Source of the DNA: Joyebacterum sp964521425
GTDB taxonomy: Bacteria > Joyebacterota > Joyebacteria > Joyebacterales > Joyebacteraceae
NCBI GenBank assembly: GCA_964521425.1
Contig: CAZFRO010000015.1
Coordinates: forward strand, 1-54,967
DNA length: 54,967 nucleotides
Direction of reading: 5' to 3'
Shown here: positions 1-9,083 of the stretch, one piece after another
Position numbering within the stretch: the stretch's first letter is position 1
How the letters are laid out: every line of letters begins with the position of its first letter
Position numbers and translations under genes: made by a program
The notes under the pieces: generated by a model
What the model was told of the DNA's origin: nothing
Seen by the model: only the letters and a program-made list of their open reading frames with translations
Databases searched by the model: none

Positions 1-372
1 TCGTCGGAGATCACTCTGGACACGCCCGGCGAGCGCGAAGAGCCCCCGGCGGGAGATGACGACGCGGATGACATCTCTGAGCTGGCGCTCGCCCGCTTCC
101 GCGTTGCCGAGCTCTACCTCTTCAAACTCGACAATCCTGAGTTGGCCATCGACTACTACACAGACGTCGTTTCTCACCACGGCGAGAGCGAGCTGGCTCC
201 GAAGGCGGCGCTGGCAATCGCATACGTGCGGGAGAGTGTCCTGGGCCAGCCTGTGCTGGCCTCCGGGGCCTACCGTGACGTCATGGATCTTTATCCGGAG
301 ACCGAGCACGCGATAGAGGCCGAGAAGGCGCTGGCCGCTCTCGTGGAGCGGGAACATATTCTGCAGCAGTAG
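1..372 (+). CDS. C-terminal part of a TPR-like repeat protein (5' end outside window)
   Basis: The reading frame is open from base 1 to a TAG stop and gives 123 residues, so only the C-terminus is present. It starts with an acidic stretch (GDDDADD) followed by helices of the tetratricopeptide kind: an A-L-A-x-x-R-x-A-E-L-Y-L helix, then a P-E-L-A-I-D-Y-Y helix, then a Y-P-E-T-E-H-A-I-E-A-E-K-A-L helix. The spacing fits cell-envelope TPR proteins of the BamD/YbgF sort. The gene ends 57 bases before glmM. The TPR reading is from pattern only; the specific function is unknown. Confidence 0.6.
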   Translation, partial: SSEITLDTPGEREEPPAGDDDADDISELALARFRVAELYLFKLDNPELAIDYYTDVVSHHGESELAPKAALAIAYVRESVLGQPVLASGAYRDVMDLYPETEHAIEAEKALAALVEREHILQQ

Positions 373-429
373 TGAGCGTATCGCTCGACTCGTACGGGCG
401 GAGCGCGGTGGGCATAGGGAGATCGGACA

Positions 430-1794
430 ATGATGCTTATTCGGAGCGTCTCAGGCGTGCGGGGACTTGTGGGCCAGGACTTGACGCCTGCCATAGTCGC
501 GGGCTACGCCCGGGCGTTCGGATCCATGGTCGGCGGCACGATCGTCGTTGGATGGGACGCGAGAAGAGGCGGGGATGAACTCCACAGCGCTGTCCTGAGC
601 GGTCTTGAGGCTGCGGGCGCCGTACCGCACGACATCGGCGTCGTACCTACTCCGACGGTCGGCATCGCGGTCAAGCGTGGAGGATTCTCGGGTGGGATGG
701 TAGTGACAGCGAGTCACAACCCCGAGGAGTACAACGGTCTCAAGTTCTTCACAGCGAGAGGGACCTTTCTTGAACGTCCCGACGTGGAACGTCTGCTCGC
801 GGCGGTCGACGCGCTTGCCGGCTCCGGAATTCCTGAAGCGCCCGCAACAGCGTCTGACGGATCGACGCGAGGCAGCCAAGAAGTGAATTGGATCGAGAGA
901 CACCTCGATCTGATCCTGCACTGCGGGCTGATCTCCGTGGAGGCAATCAGGGTCAATCCGCCCAAGGTCGTCGTTGACTGTGTTAACGCTGCGGGATCGT
1001 ACGCCCTGCCTGAGCTGCTGAGGAGGCTTGGCTGCGATGTGGTCGAGCTGAACACGACGCTGGGGGCCGGGTTCCCTCACGGCGCCGAGCCGGTGCCTGA
1101 GCATCTCGGGCAACTTGCGGAAGCCGTGAAGTCCGGAGGAGCATCCTTCGGGTGTGTGTGCGACCCGGATTGCGACCGGCTTGCGTTCGTGGATGAGACG
1201 GGACGGCCAATAGGAGAGGAGTACACCCTCGCGATGGCCACCGCCGCCGTTCTTGAGCAGAAGAGTGGTCCGGTAGTGGCGAACGTGTCGACGAGTCGCA
1301 TGGTCGATGATATCGCGAAGGAGCACTCCGCACCCGTCTATCGTTCGCCCGTCGGGGAGATCAATGTTGTCGCGAAGATGCTCGAAGTGTCAGCCGTCAT
1401 AGGTGGTGAGGGAAACGGAGGCGTCATCCTGCCGGAGGTTCACATGGGGCGGGACGCCTGCACGGCAGCGGCTCTCGTTGTTGGATGGATGGCCGCGCGC
1501 GGTGCGAAGGGCTTGGGCGAACTCACATCGAGTTTCGGTCAATACGCCATGATGAAGACGAAGGTGGCTCGCGATGGCGCCGATCGTGCTGAGATGGCAA
1601 GCGTCATGCGTGAAGCGTTTCCTGACGGAGATCTTGATCTTACGGACGGTCCGAAGATCGTCTGGCCTTCAAGTTGGGTTCACGTCCGTCCATCGGGGAC
1701 GGAGCCGGTTGTGAGAATCATCGCGGAGGCGGGGAACGAGTCCGAAGCCCAGCGACTCATCGATCTGGCCACTGCCGCGCTCTCGGCGGCCTAG
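430..1794 (+). CDS. glmM: Phosphoglucosamine mutase / phosphohexomutase
   Basis: 454-residue alpha-D-phosphohexomutase, predicted to convert glucosamine-6-phosphate to glucosamine-1-phosphate for UDP-GlcNAc, peptidoglycan and LPS synthesis in the cytoplasm. Visible sites are the phosphoserine loop TASHNPEEYNGLKF (Ser95), the metal loop DPDCDR (Asp245, 247 and 249), the sugar-binding loop GGEGNGG (about 325-331) and the phosphate loop RPSGTEP near 420. The sugar loop is of the GEGNGG form seen in archaeal-type GlmM/phosphomannomutases rather than the E. coli GlmM form, so mannose substrates cannot be excluded. glmS follows 14 bases downstream, which supports the glucosamine assignment. Start: ATG at 430 (ATG 433 also possible), with a GGGAGA-type ribosome site upstream. 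Confidence 0.85.
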   Translation: MMLIRSVSGVRGLVGQDLTPAIVAGYARAFGSMVGGTIVVGWDARRGGDELHSAVLSGLEAAGAVPHDIGVVPTPTVGIAVKRGGFSGGMVVTASHNPEEYNGLKFFTARGTFLERPDVERLLAAVDALAGSGIPEAPATASDGSTRGSQEVNWIERHLDLILHCGLISVEAIRVNPPKVVVDCVNAAGSYALPELLRRLGCDVVELNTTLGAGFPHGAEPVPEHLGQLAEAVKSGGASFGCVCDPDCDRLAFVDETGRPIGEEYTLAMATAAVLEQKSGPVVANVSTSRMVDDIAKEHSAPVYRSPVGEINVVAKMLEVSAVIGGEGNGGVILPEVHMGRDACTAAALVVGWMAARGAKGLGELTSSFGQYAMMKTKVARDGADRAEMASVMREAFPDGDLDLTDGPKIVWPSSWVHVRPSGTEPVVRIIAEAGNESEAQRLIDLATAALSAA

Positions 1795-1808
1795 AGAGGG
1801 AATCGGCC

Positions 1809-3638
<1,830 letters not shown>

Positions 3639-3711
3639 CGCCGGCATCCAAGTGTGTTGAGTGGCCAGTTCGCTCGTCGCAACGAAGGTCAGAGCCACAA
3701 ACGGAGAGAGT

Positions 3712-4758
3712 GTGAGTAGAGAAGAGATCATCAAGTTGACTCAGAAGGTCCGCTGCTCGGGCTGAGCGTCCAAACTTGGTCCGGAGGACCTTGCAAAGGC
3801 GCTTGAGAACCTGGAGCCGATCATCGATCCGCGCGTGCTGGTCTCTGCCAGCACGGCCGATGACGCCGGCGTCTATCTCATGGATGACGGACGAGCCATC
3901 GTCTTCACCCTTGATTTCTTCACGCCCGTTGTCGATGACCCCGGCGACTTCGGTCGCATCGCGGCCGCCAACTCGCTCTCCGACGTGTATGCCATGGGTG
4001 GAACACCCATCGTCGCACTGAACATCGCGTGCTTCCCTGAGAACGAGCTTCCTGCCTGGGTTCTCGGCGAGATTCTGGCAGGTGGTCAGGAGAAAGCAAT
4101 GGAGGCGGGAGTCCCCACGATCGGCGGACACTCTGTCAGCGACACGGAACTCAAGTACGGTCTTGCCGTTGTCGGCACTATCGACCCTGAGAACATCGTC
4201 ACCAACACGGGCGCCAGACCAGGTGACGTCGTCGTTCTCACCAAACCGTTGGGGATAGGGGTTATGACCACGGCGATCAAGTGCGAGCGGCTGTCGGCCG
4301 ACGAGATCGCGCAGGTCACCGATGTCATGACATCCCTCAATCGTGTGGCGTCACAGTCGATGCTCACGGCGGGCGCTCACTCGGCAACCGATGTCACCGG
4401 GTTCGGCCTGGCAGGCCACGCCCTCGAGATGGCAGAGGGGAGTGGGGTCACTCTGGAGCTTTCCCTTGCCGATATTCCTGTCCTCGATTGGGCCGAGGAA
4501 CTCGTCCGCGACGGTGTCGCGCCGGGTGGGCTCGGAACGAATCGCAGCTATTACGGTCCACGGGTCGAGACCCGAATAGAACAGAGAGACGCCCGGTTGA
4601 GCCTGATCTACGACCCCCAATCATCCGGGGGCCTGCTTATCGCCCTGCCAGAAGAGGGTGTCGAGTCCTTCGGGCAGGCAATGCTCAAGGCCGGCGTTGA
4701 TTGGTGGACGATAGGCCGCGCGGTGTCCGCGGGCGAGCGACCTCTCGTCATCCTCTAG
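3712..4758 (+). CDS. selD: Selenophosphate synthetase, selenocysteine-containing (in-frame TGA)
   Basis: SelD makes selenophosphate from selenide and ATP, the donor for Sec-tRNA and selenouridine. Read from GTG 3712 the frame runs 348 residues with one internal TGA at 3763-3765 (codon 18). The sequence around it is R-C-S-G-U-A-S-K-L-G-P, exactly where the family has its catalytic Cys/Sec in the glycine-rich N-terminal segment. After it come the AIRS-type ATP-binding domain (STADDAGVYLMDDG, NSLSDVYAMGG) and the C-terminal domain (TDVTGFGLAGHA, DPQSSGGLLIAL). Starting after the TGA (for example GTG 3835) would delete the active site. A possible SECIS stem follows the TGA and a tRNA-Sec gene lies 56 bases downstream, so TGA is read as Sec. 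A GGAGAGA ribosome site precedes the GTG. Confidence 0.93.
3763..3790 (+). promoter_or_regulatory. Candidate bacterial SECIS element after the selD UGA
   Basis: Starting at the UGA codon (3763-3765), a 5-bp stem GGTCC (3778-3782) / GGACC (3786-3790) closes a GGA loop about 20 bases downstream. A looser G/C-rich pairing around it is possible. Bacterial SECIS hairpins lie directly 3' of the UGA and present a short loop to SelB. Position and size fit, but the loop is small and the folding has not been computed. Confidence 0.45.
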
Positions 4759-4778
4759 CAAACGTCCCTCTTCTTGGC

Positions 4779-4784
4779 TATACT
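4779..4784 (+). promoter_or_regulatory. Possible -10 element of the tRNA-Sec gene
   Basis: TATACT preceded by GGC lies 30 bases upstream of the mature tRNA-Sec 5' end and just after the selD stop. The same TATACT with GC in front occurs in the well-formed tRNA promoter at 28407-28435. No good -35 is visible 17 bases upstream (TAGCAA), so transcription may also come from the selD operon. Confidence 0.4.
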
Positions 4785-4814
4785 ACTTGAAAGCACGAAT
4801 CGACGGAATCGCGC

Positions 4815-4913
4815 GGGAGTGGATGGGTCCTGGTGGGCTCCAAGGGCTTCAAACCCTTATGTCGGGCGGCTGATCCCGTCCGAGGTGGGTTCGATTCCCA
4901 CACATTCCCGCCA
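4815..4913 (+). tRNA. selC: tRNA-Sec (anticodon TCA)
   Basis: A 99-base tRNA with encoded CCA. The anticodon stem AAGGG/CCCTT closes the loop CTTCAAA with anticodon TCA (4849-4851). The variable arm is very long: CGGGCGG pairs with CCGTCCG with one G-U. The T arm is GTGGG TTCGATT CCCAC. The acceptor GGGAGTG pairs with CATTCCC, and an eighth position would be G-A. A UCA anticodon, long extra arm and extended acceptor are the hallmarks of bacterial selenocysteine tRNA. It lies directly behind selD; selA and selB are not in the window. Confidence 0.93.
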
Positions 4914-4945
4914 CAACCCTTTGCTGTGATGGAGAGTCATACAAA

Positions 4946-5917
4946 GTGAAAGCTCTCTCTCTCATGTCCGGTGGCCTGGACAGCATGCTCGCCGCCAAGC
5001 TCATAATGGAGCAGGGCATCGAGGTCATCGGCATCAGCTTTGTCTCGCCCTTCTTCGACGCTGAAGCCGCGCAGAGGGGTGCGGATGAACTGGGGCTTGA
5101 ACTCGTCGTGATCGATTTCAGCGACGAGCTTCTCAAGGTCATCAAGTCGCCGAAGCATGGATACGGCAAGAACATGAACCCGTGCATAGATTGTCACGCG
5201 CTCATGTTCCGGTTGGCCGGCGAACGGATGGAGGAACTCGGCGCGTCGTTCGTCATCACCGGTGAAGTGGTGGGTCAGCGGCCCAAGTCGCAGATGCGCT
5301 TCGGTCTCGGGGTCGTCGAACAGGATTCCGGGCTCAAGGGGTACCTTCTCAGACCGCTCTCTGCAAAGTTCTTGACGCCGACGATGCCAGAGACCGAGGG
5401 GTGGGTCGATCGGGAGAAGCTCCTGGGTCTTCACGGCAGAAGCCGCAAGCCCCAGATGGAGCTTGCCGCGGAGTTCGGCATCAAGAACTACGCTACGCCG
5501 GCCGGCGGGTGCCTTCTCACCGATGAGAATTTCTCGAGGGCGCTCAGGGACCTCAAGAAGCACGGCGGATTGACAAACCCCGGAATGCGGATTCTGAGCT
5601 TCGGCCGCCAGTTCCGGTTGTCCGACACGGCGAAGCTGACAGTCGGGCGAAACCACGCGGAGAACGAGCATCTCTTCAAGCTCAGGCCTGAGGATGACAT
5701 GTTGGTGAAGGTCACACACCACAAGGGCCCGGTCGGAGTGCTTTCCGGAGATGCAACCGATGGGAATCTCGAGCTTGCCGCTCGCGTCGTCGCGCGCTAC
5801 TCCGATACCGACGCAGGTGAGTCCGTGGCTGTGAGGATCTGGAGTTCGGAGGACGACTCCAGGGAGGTCACAGTCGTGCCCTTCAGTTCGAAGGAAGTGA
5901 AGGAGCTGGCAATCTGA
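4946..5917 (+). CDS. PP-loop ATP pyrophosphatase of the tRNA-thiolation type with C-terminal NFACT-R-like domain
   Basis: 323 residues from GTG 4946 (GGAGAG upstream). The N-terminus has the PP-loop S-G-G-L-D-S (residues 8-13), which adenylates a tRNA base in ThiI/MnmA/TtuA-type enzymes. N-P-C-I-D-C-H gives Cys80 and Cys83, and P-A-G-G-C-L-L-T gives Cys189. One C-x2-C pair plus a distant third Cys is the pattern that binds an Fe-S cluster in TtuA/Ncs6-type thiolases. Residues from about 215 (MRILSFGRQFRL, KLTVGRNHAEN) resemble the NFACT-R RNA-binding domain known fused to such PP-loop proteins. Its place beside tRNA-Sec and selD suggests sulfur or selenium modification of tRNA, but that is inference. 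It could be annotated ThiI-like; no THUMP domain is visible. Confidence 0.7.
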   Translation: MKALSLMSGGLDSMLAAKLIMEQGIEVIGISFVSPFFDAEAAQRGADELGLELVVIDFSDELLKVIKSPKHGYGKNMNPCIDCHALMFRLAGERMEELGASFVITGEVVGQRPKSQMRFGLGVVEQDSGLKGYLLRPLSAKFLTPTMPETEGWVDREKLLGLHGRSRKPQMELAAEFGIKNYATPAGGCLLTDENFSRALRDLKKHGGLTNPGMRILSFGRQFRLSDTAKLTVGRNHAENEHLFKLRPEDDMLVKVTHHKGPVGVLSGDATDGNLELAARVVARYSDTDAGESVAVRIWSSEDDSREVTVVPFSSKEVKELAI

Positions 5918-6477
5918 TGAGGAACGTCGCGCTCACCGGTCTGACAGTGTGCGCGGTTCTCCTGCTTGTGGCTGCCGCGACGTACGGGCAGACACCAGAG
6001 GAGGATGGGTCCTCGGCTGGGACAACGATCACGCTTGCAGCAGGAAGAGTGTCACCGGTCGTCTCCGACTCACCCAGCCGCCCGAGCGGCAGCGTCGCTC
6101 TGACTGCCTCTGTGGTCTACCCGGGGTTGGGTCAGCTTCTCAACGATTCGGAGATGAAGGCCGCCGTCATCGGGGCAGTCGAGGCGTTCCTTATCGCCCG
6201 TCTTGTTCTGGAGGACCGCTGGACACGGGATTCCAAGAGGAACTATGTAGAGACGGGTAGCGCCGTCTGGTACAACGAGTATTCGGAGCACTACGACAGG
6301 AGACAGACTCTCGTTTGGTGGGCGGCCATTGCGGCGCTCTACAGCCTGACCGATGCCTACGTCGATGCGCATCTGGCTGGATTCGATGATCCTCTGCCGG
6401 CGTATCTCGACGCTGTCTCGATAGGTCCCGGCTCGGGCGGAGATGAATTCAGGGTAGCCTTGAGCGTTCGGTTCTGA
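5917..6477 (+). CDS. DUF5683-like secreted/membrane protein
   Basis: 186 residues whose start overlaps the preceding stop (TGATG), so it is translationally coupled to the PP-loop gene. An N-terminal signal peptide (hydrophobic to about residue 22, then TYGQT) is followed by a low-complexity Ser/Thr/Gly stretch. Then comes V-V-Y-P-G-L-G-Q-L-L-N, the recurring motif of DUF5683-type proteins common in Bacteroidetes and related phyla. Two hydrophobic segments follow (AAVIGAVEAFLIARLV and LVWWAAIAALYSLTDAYVD). The end (EFRVALSVRF) looks like a beta strand finishing in Phe. Function unknown; the family assignment rests on the PGLGQ region. Confidence 0.6.
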   Translation: MRNVALTGLTVCAVLLLVAAATYGQTPEEDGSSAGTTITLAAGRVSPVVSDSPSRPSGSVALTASVVYPGLGQLLNDSEMKAAVIGAVEAFLIARLVLEDRWTRDSKRNYVETGSAVWYNEYSEHYDRRQTLVWWAAIAALYSLTDAYVDAHLAGFDDPLPAYLDAVSIGPGSGGDEFRVALSVRF

Positions 6478-6526
6478 TCAGCGAGAAACGAAGCCCTGCA
6501 CTGGCGCGTGTGAGGAGGAGTAGAGG

Positions 6527-7162
6527 ATGGTAGGGAAGAGCAAGAAGAAGGCTGCGAAGCCGAAGGGCAAGGGCTTCTACAGAGATTTCGTTGAGACCAT
6601 CGTGACGGCCGTTCTGCTTGCCCTGATCCTCCGAGCGTTCGTCGTTCAGACCTTCAGGATTCCATCCGGCTCCATGGAGAACACACTGCTCGTCGGCGAC
6701 TTCCTGGTCGTGAACAAGTTCATCTACGGCATAAAGGTGCCGTTCACCGACACCCGCATTCGCGGTGTGCGGGAGCCGGAGCGCGGGGACGTCATTGTCT
6801 TCGAGTATCCGAACCCGAATCCGCGCGCGAGGAAAGAGAACTACGTCAAGCGTTGCGTCGGTGTCGAGGGCGACATCGTCGAGATAAAGAACAACGTAGT
6901 CTACATAAACGGCGAGCCGATCACTGAGGACTACATCAAGCTCAAGCCGCCGACCCCGAGGTGGTCGACCTACGGTCCGGTGAAGGTTCCCGATGGGCAG
7001 CTTCTGATGCTCGGGGACAACCGTAACTACAGCGCCGACAGTCGTGACTGGGGTTTCCTCGACAAGAGCCTCATGCAGGGCAAGGCGATCGTGATCTACT
7101 GGTCGTGGGACAATATACTCAAGCACCCCAGACTGGGGCGCATGTTCCAGCTCATACGTTAG
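6527..7162 (+). CDS. lepB: Signal peptidase I
   Basis: 211 residues, a membrane-anchored serine/lysine protease that removes signal peptides on the outer face of the inner membrane. A Lys-rich N-terminus precedes one transmembrane helix (about 22-42). The boxes follow in order: IPSGSMENTLLVGDFLVVNKF with nucleophile Ser49, RGDVIVFEYP, NYVKRCVGVEGD with general base Lys108, and LGDNRNYSADSRDWG. ATG 6527 has a strong GAGGAGGAG ribosome site. It lies alone between the DUF5683-like gene and the heat-shock promoter, with a hairpin behind it. Confidence 0.95.
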   Translation: MVGKSKKKAAKPKGKGFYRDFVETIVTAVLLALILRAFVVQTFRIPSGSMENTLLVGDFLVVNKFIYGIKVPFTDTRIRGVREPERGDVIVFEYPNPNPRARKENYVKRCVGVEGDIVEIKNNVVYINGEPITEDYIKLKPPTPRWSTYGPVKVPDGQLLMLGDNRNYSADSRDWGFLDKSLMQGKAIVIYWSWDNILKHPRLGRMFQLIR

Positions 7163-7202
7163 CGGCGGGTACTCGCCCGCACGTCTGCACGTCATGCACT
7201 GT

Positions 7203-7246
7203 GCCCCCTGAAGAGCCGTCGTCCGCTGCGACGCTCTCCGGGGGGC
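7203..7246 (+). terminator. Long GC-rich hairpin behind lepB, possible terminator without U-tract
   Basis: GCCCCC (7203-7208) pairs with GGGGGGC (7240-7246). Inside it, AGAGC (7212-7216) pairs with GCTCT (7233-7237) and GTCG (7218-7221) with CGAC (7229-7232) around a 7-base loop, with small bulges. It sits between the lepB stop and the hrcA promoter, where a terminator is expected. No T-run follows, so termination efficiency is uncertain. Confidence 0.45.
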
Positions 7247-7341
7247 GTCGTACGTGCCGCCGCAGCGAACGGTGCATCCTCCATCCGGCCACTCCCTCTG
7301 TGTAGTGTCCCCACCATCCATGCGACCATCCCCTTTTCGGC

Positions 7342-7370
7342 TTGACACCTCAGCGGCAGGGGGCTATGTT
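7342..7370 (+). promoter_or_regulatory. sigma70-type promoter of the hrcA-grpE-dnaK operon
   Basis: TTGACA (7342-7347), 17-base spacer, TATGTT (7365-7370), with GGC directly before the -10. The start of transcription would fall inside the CIRCE repeat immediately downstream, the usual arrangement for HrcA repression. Confidence 0.85.
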
Positions 7371-7377
7371 ATCAGTA

Positions 7378-7404
7378 TTAGCAGTCTTCATACTAGAGTG
7401 CTAA
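7378..7404 (+). promoter_or_regulatory. CIRCE operator (HrcA binding site)
   Basis: TTAGCAGTC - 9 bases - GAGTGCTAA, an inverted repeat that differs from the consensus TTAGCACTC-N9-GAGTGCTAA by one base in the left arm (G for C). It overlaps the expected +1 of the promoter at 7342 and lies 22 bases before hrcA. Known role: HrcA bound here represses chaperone genes until heat stress titrates GroE. The weaker left arm may lower HrcA affinity. Confidence 0.95.
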
Positions 7405-7426
7405 CCCGTGAAAGCCCGGAGGACAT

Positions 7427-8473
7427 GTGAGGCACGAAGATCTGACAGCACGCGAGGAGAAGATCCTCTCAGCCATAGTCGAGAGCTACATCCGGTCGGC
7501 TCGACCGGTGAGTTCGGGCGCCGTCGTACGACGCGGTTCGCTCAAGCTCTCCTCGGCGACTGTCAGGAACGTCATGCGTTCTCTTGAAGATCGCGGTCTC
7601 ATCGAGCAGCCGCACACGTCTGCCGGCAGGATCCCGGCCGATCGCGGCTACCGGTACTACGTCGACAGACTGATGGGTCCAGCGACCATATCGAACAGCG
7701 ATAGCGCGCAGATCCGTGCGGGCATCTCTGTTCTCGGGGGACGGGACATCGCGACAATCGTGACCGGAGTCTCGAGGACGCTGAGTGAGCTGTGTAAGCA
7801 GCTCGCCGTGGGGCTTGAGCCCGCCGTCGAAGGTGGAGTCATAGATCGCGTGGAACTCGTCCATCTTGAGGAGGGCCGCTGTCTCGTGGTCGCCGGACTT
7901 CGGTCGGGTCAGACCAGAAGTGCTCTCGTCGAGTGCCGGGAGAAGGTATCGGAATCCGATGTCGCCGCCGCGACGGAGCTTCTCAACGACTGGCTTGACG
8001 GTCTGTCGATCGCCGAGGCATCAGAGTTCCTGAAGCGGAAGCTCAAGCAGCGGGACTGTCCATCTCGCGATCTCATCAAGGGTATCCACGATCGGTGGGA
8101 TCGAATCTTCCATCTGCACGACTCGGAACGCGTCCACTACGAGGGCGCCCGCTACATTCTCAGGAACCCCGAGTTTGCTGGAGATTCCTCGCTTCTCGGC
8201 GAGATCCTCGACAGCGAGGAGGCACTCGCCGACCTCGTGAGGAGGCCCGGAGGCCGAGAGGTCGTGGTGATCATCGGCCACGAGAATCGCCGGCGAAGGA
8301 TGGAGGGAGTCTCTCTTATCGTGGGAAGCTACCGCGTCGGCGAGACCATAGGGCGTATCGGAGTCATCGGTCCGACCCGGATGCAGTACCGGAGGTTGGT
8401 CGGTGTTGTTGATCAGTTCTCGAGGCTCCTGGATGATCTCTTCTCCTCGAGCCATTGGCAGGAGCGACGATAG
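7427..8473 (+). CDS. hrcA: Heat-inducible transcription repressor HrcA
   Basis: 348 residues, usual family length. The N-terminal winged helix (about 5-75) has the typical LTAREEKIL, SSATVRNVMRSLEDRGLIEQPHTSAGRIPAD and GYRYYVD segments. The rest is the GAF-like dimerisation domain, with VVIGHENRRRRMEGVSLIVGSY near the C-terminus. Start GTG 7427 sits behind GGAGGA; an ATG two bases upstream is out of frame and stops at once. HrcA is expected to bind the CIRCE repeat just upstream and so control its own operon with grpE and dnaK. Confidence 0.95.
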   Translation: MRHEDLTAREEKILSAIVESYIRSARPVSSGAVVRRGSLKLSSATVRNVMRSLEDRGLIEQPHTSAGRIPADRGYRYYVDRLMGPATISNSDSAQIRAGISVLGGRDIATIVTGVSRTLSELCKQLAVGLEPAVEGGVIDRVELVHLEEGRCLVVAGLRSGQTRSALVECREKVSESDVAAATELLNDWLDGLSIAEASEFLKRKLKQRDCPSRDLIKGIHDRWDRIFHLHDSERVHYEGARYILRNPEFAGDSSLLGEILDSEEALADLVRRPGGREVVVIIGHENRRRRMEGVSLIVGSYRVGETIGRIGVIGPTRMQYRRLVGVVDQFSRLLDDLFSSSHWQERR

Positions 8474-8508
8474 ACCGCGCCACATGGCGCGCGGAGGACG
8501 CACACGGT

Positions 8509-9069
8509 TTGAGCAAGAAGAAGAGGGAAACCAAGGCAGTACCGGGATCCACGGAGGAAGCCGCATCGATCGAAACCCAGGGAGCCGGTCTGGATGCAAG
8601 CGAACTCGACGCGCTCAAGGTTGAGGAGCTCAGCGCCAAGTGGCTCCGGGCGCTCGCGGATCTCGACAACTATAAGAAGAGGGTGCAGCGCGAGCGGATC
8701 CTGTGGGATCGCTCGGCGCGTGAGGAAGTGCTCATCCCGATTCTGGAGGTCATCGACAACTTCGAACGTGCGATCTACGGCGAGCACGCAGACGGTCCCG
8801 ACGCCGGGGACGCGAACGGCTCCGGCACCGGAGACGCGTTCAGAGACGGTGTGGAACTCATCTTCAGGCACTTCCTGGATGTGCTTGAGAAGGGTGGTGT
8901 CACGCCGATAGAGACAGAAGGGCGCGGTTTCGACCCCAACCTCCACGAGGCAGTAGGTCACGTGGAGTCAGATGGACATAAGACGAACCAGATCGTTCAG
9001 GAAATGCAAAAGGGCTACATGCTGGGCGACAGGCTTCTGAGGCCTGCACGCGTAGTAGTCGCGAAATAG
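8509..9069 (+). CDS. grpE: GrpE nucleotide-exchange factor
   Basis: 186 residues from TTG 8509. GrpE releases ADP from DnaK. The N-terminus is charged and Lys/Glu-rich, followed by the long coiled-coil helix (about 30-80, with LADLDNYKKRVQRER). A Gly/Asp-rich insert (DGPDAGDANGSGTGD) comes next, then the C-terminal beta domain with the family signature GRGFDPNLHEAVGH and the end GDRLLRPARVVVAK. The frame also has an ATG at 8455 inside hrcA. I prefer the TTG because GGAGGA lies 10-15 bases upstream and SKKK is a typical N-terminus, but the start is uncertain. Confidence 0.88.
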   Translation: MSKKKRETKAVPGSTEEAASIETQGAGLDASELDALKVEELSAKWLRALADLDNYKKRVQRERILWDRSAREEVLIPILEVIDNFERAIYGEHADGPDAGDANGSGTGDAFRDGVELIFRHFLDVLEKGGVTPIETEGRGFDPNLHEAVGHVESDGHKTNQIVQEMQKGYMLGDRLLRPARVVVAK

Positions 9070-9083
9070 GAAGGAAGGCGAAT

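Noticed and set aside
1795..1808. glmS ribozyme/riboswitch
   Set aside because: Only 14 bases separate glmM and glmS; no space for the ribozyme.
3712..3834. Frameshift or nonsense mutation in selD
   Set aside because: The TGA replaces the exact catalytic residue, the frame is otherwise clean and tRNA-Sec is adjacent, so Sec recoding is the better reading.
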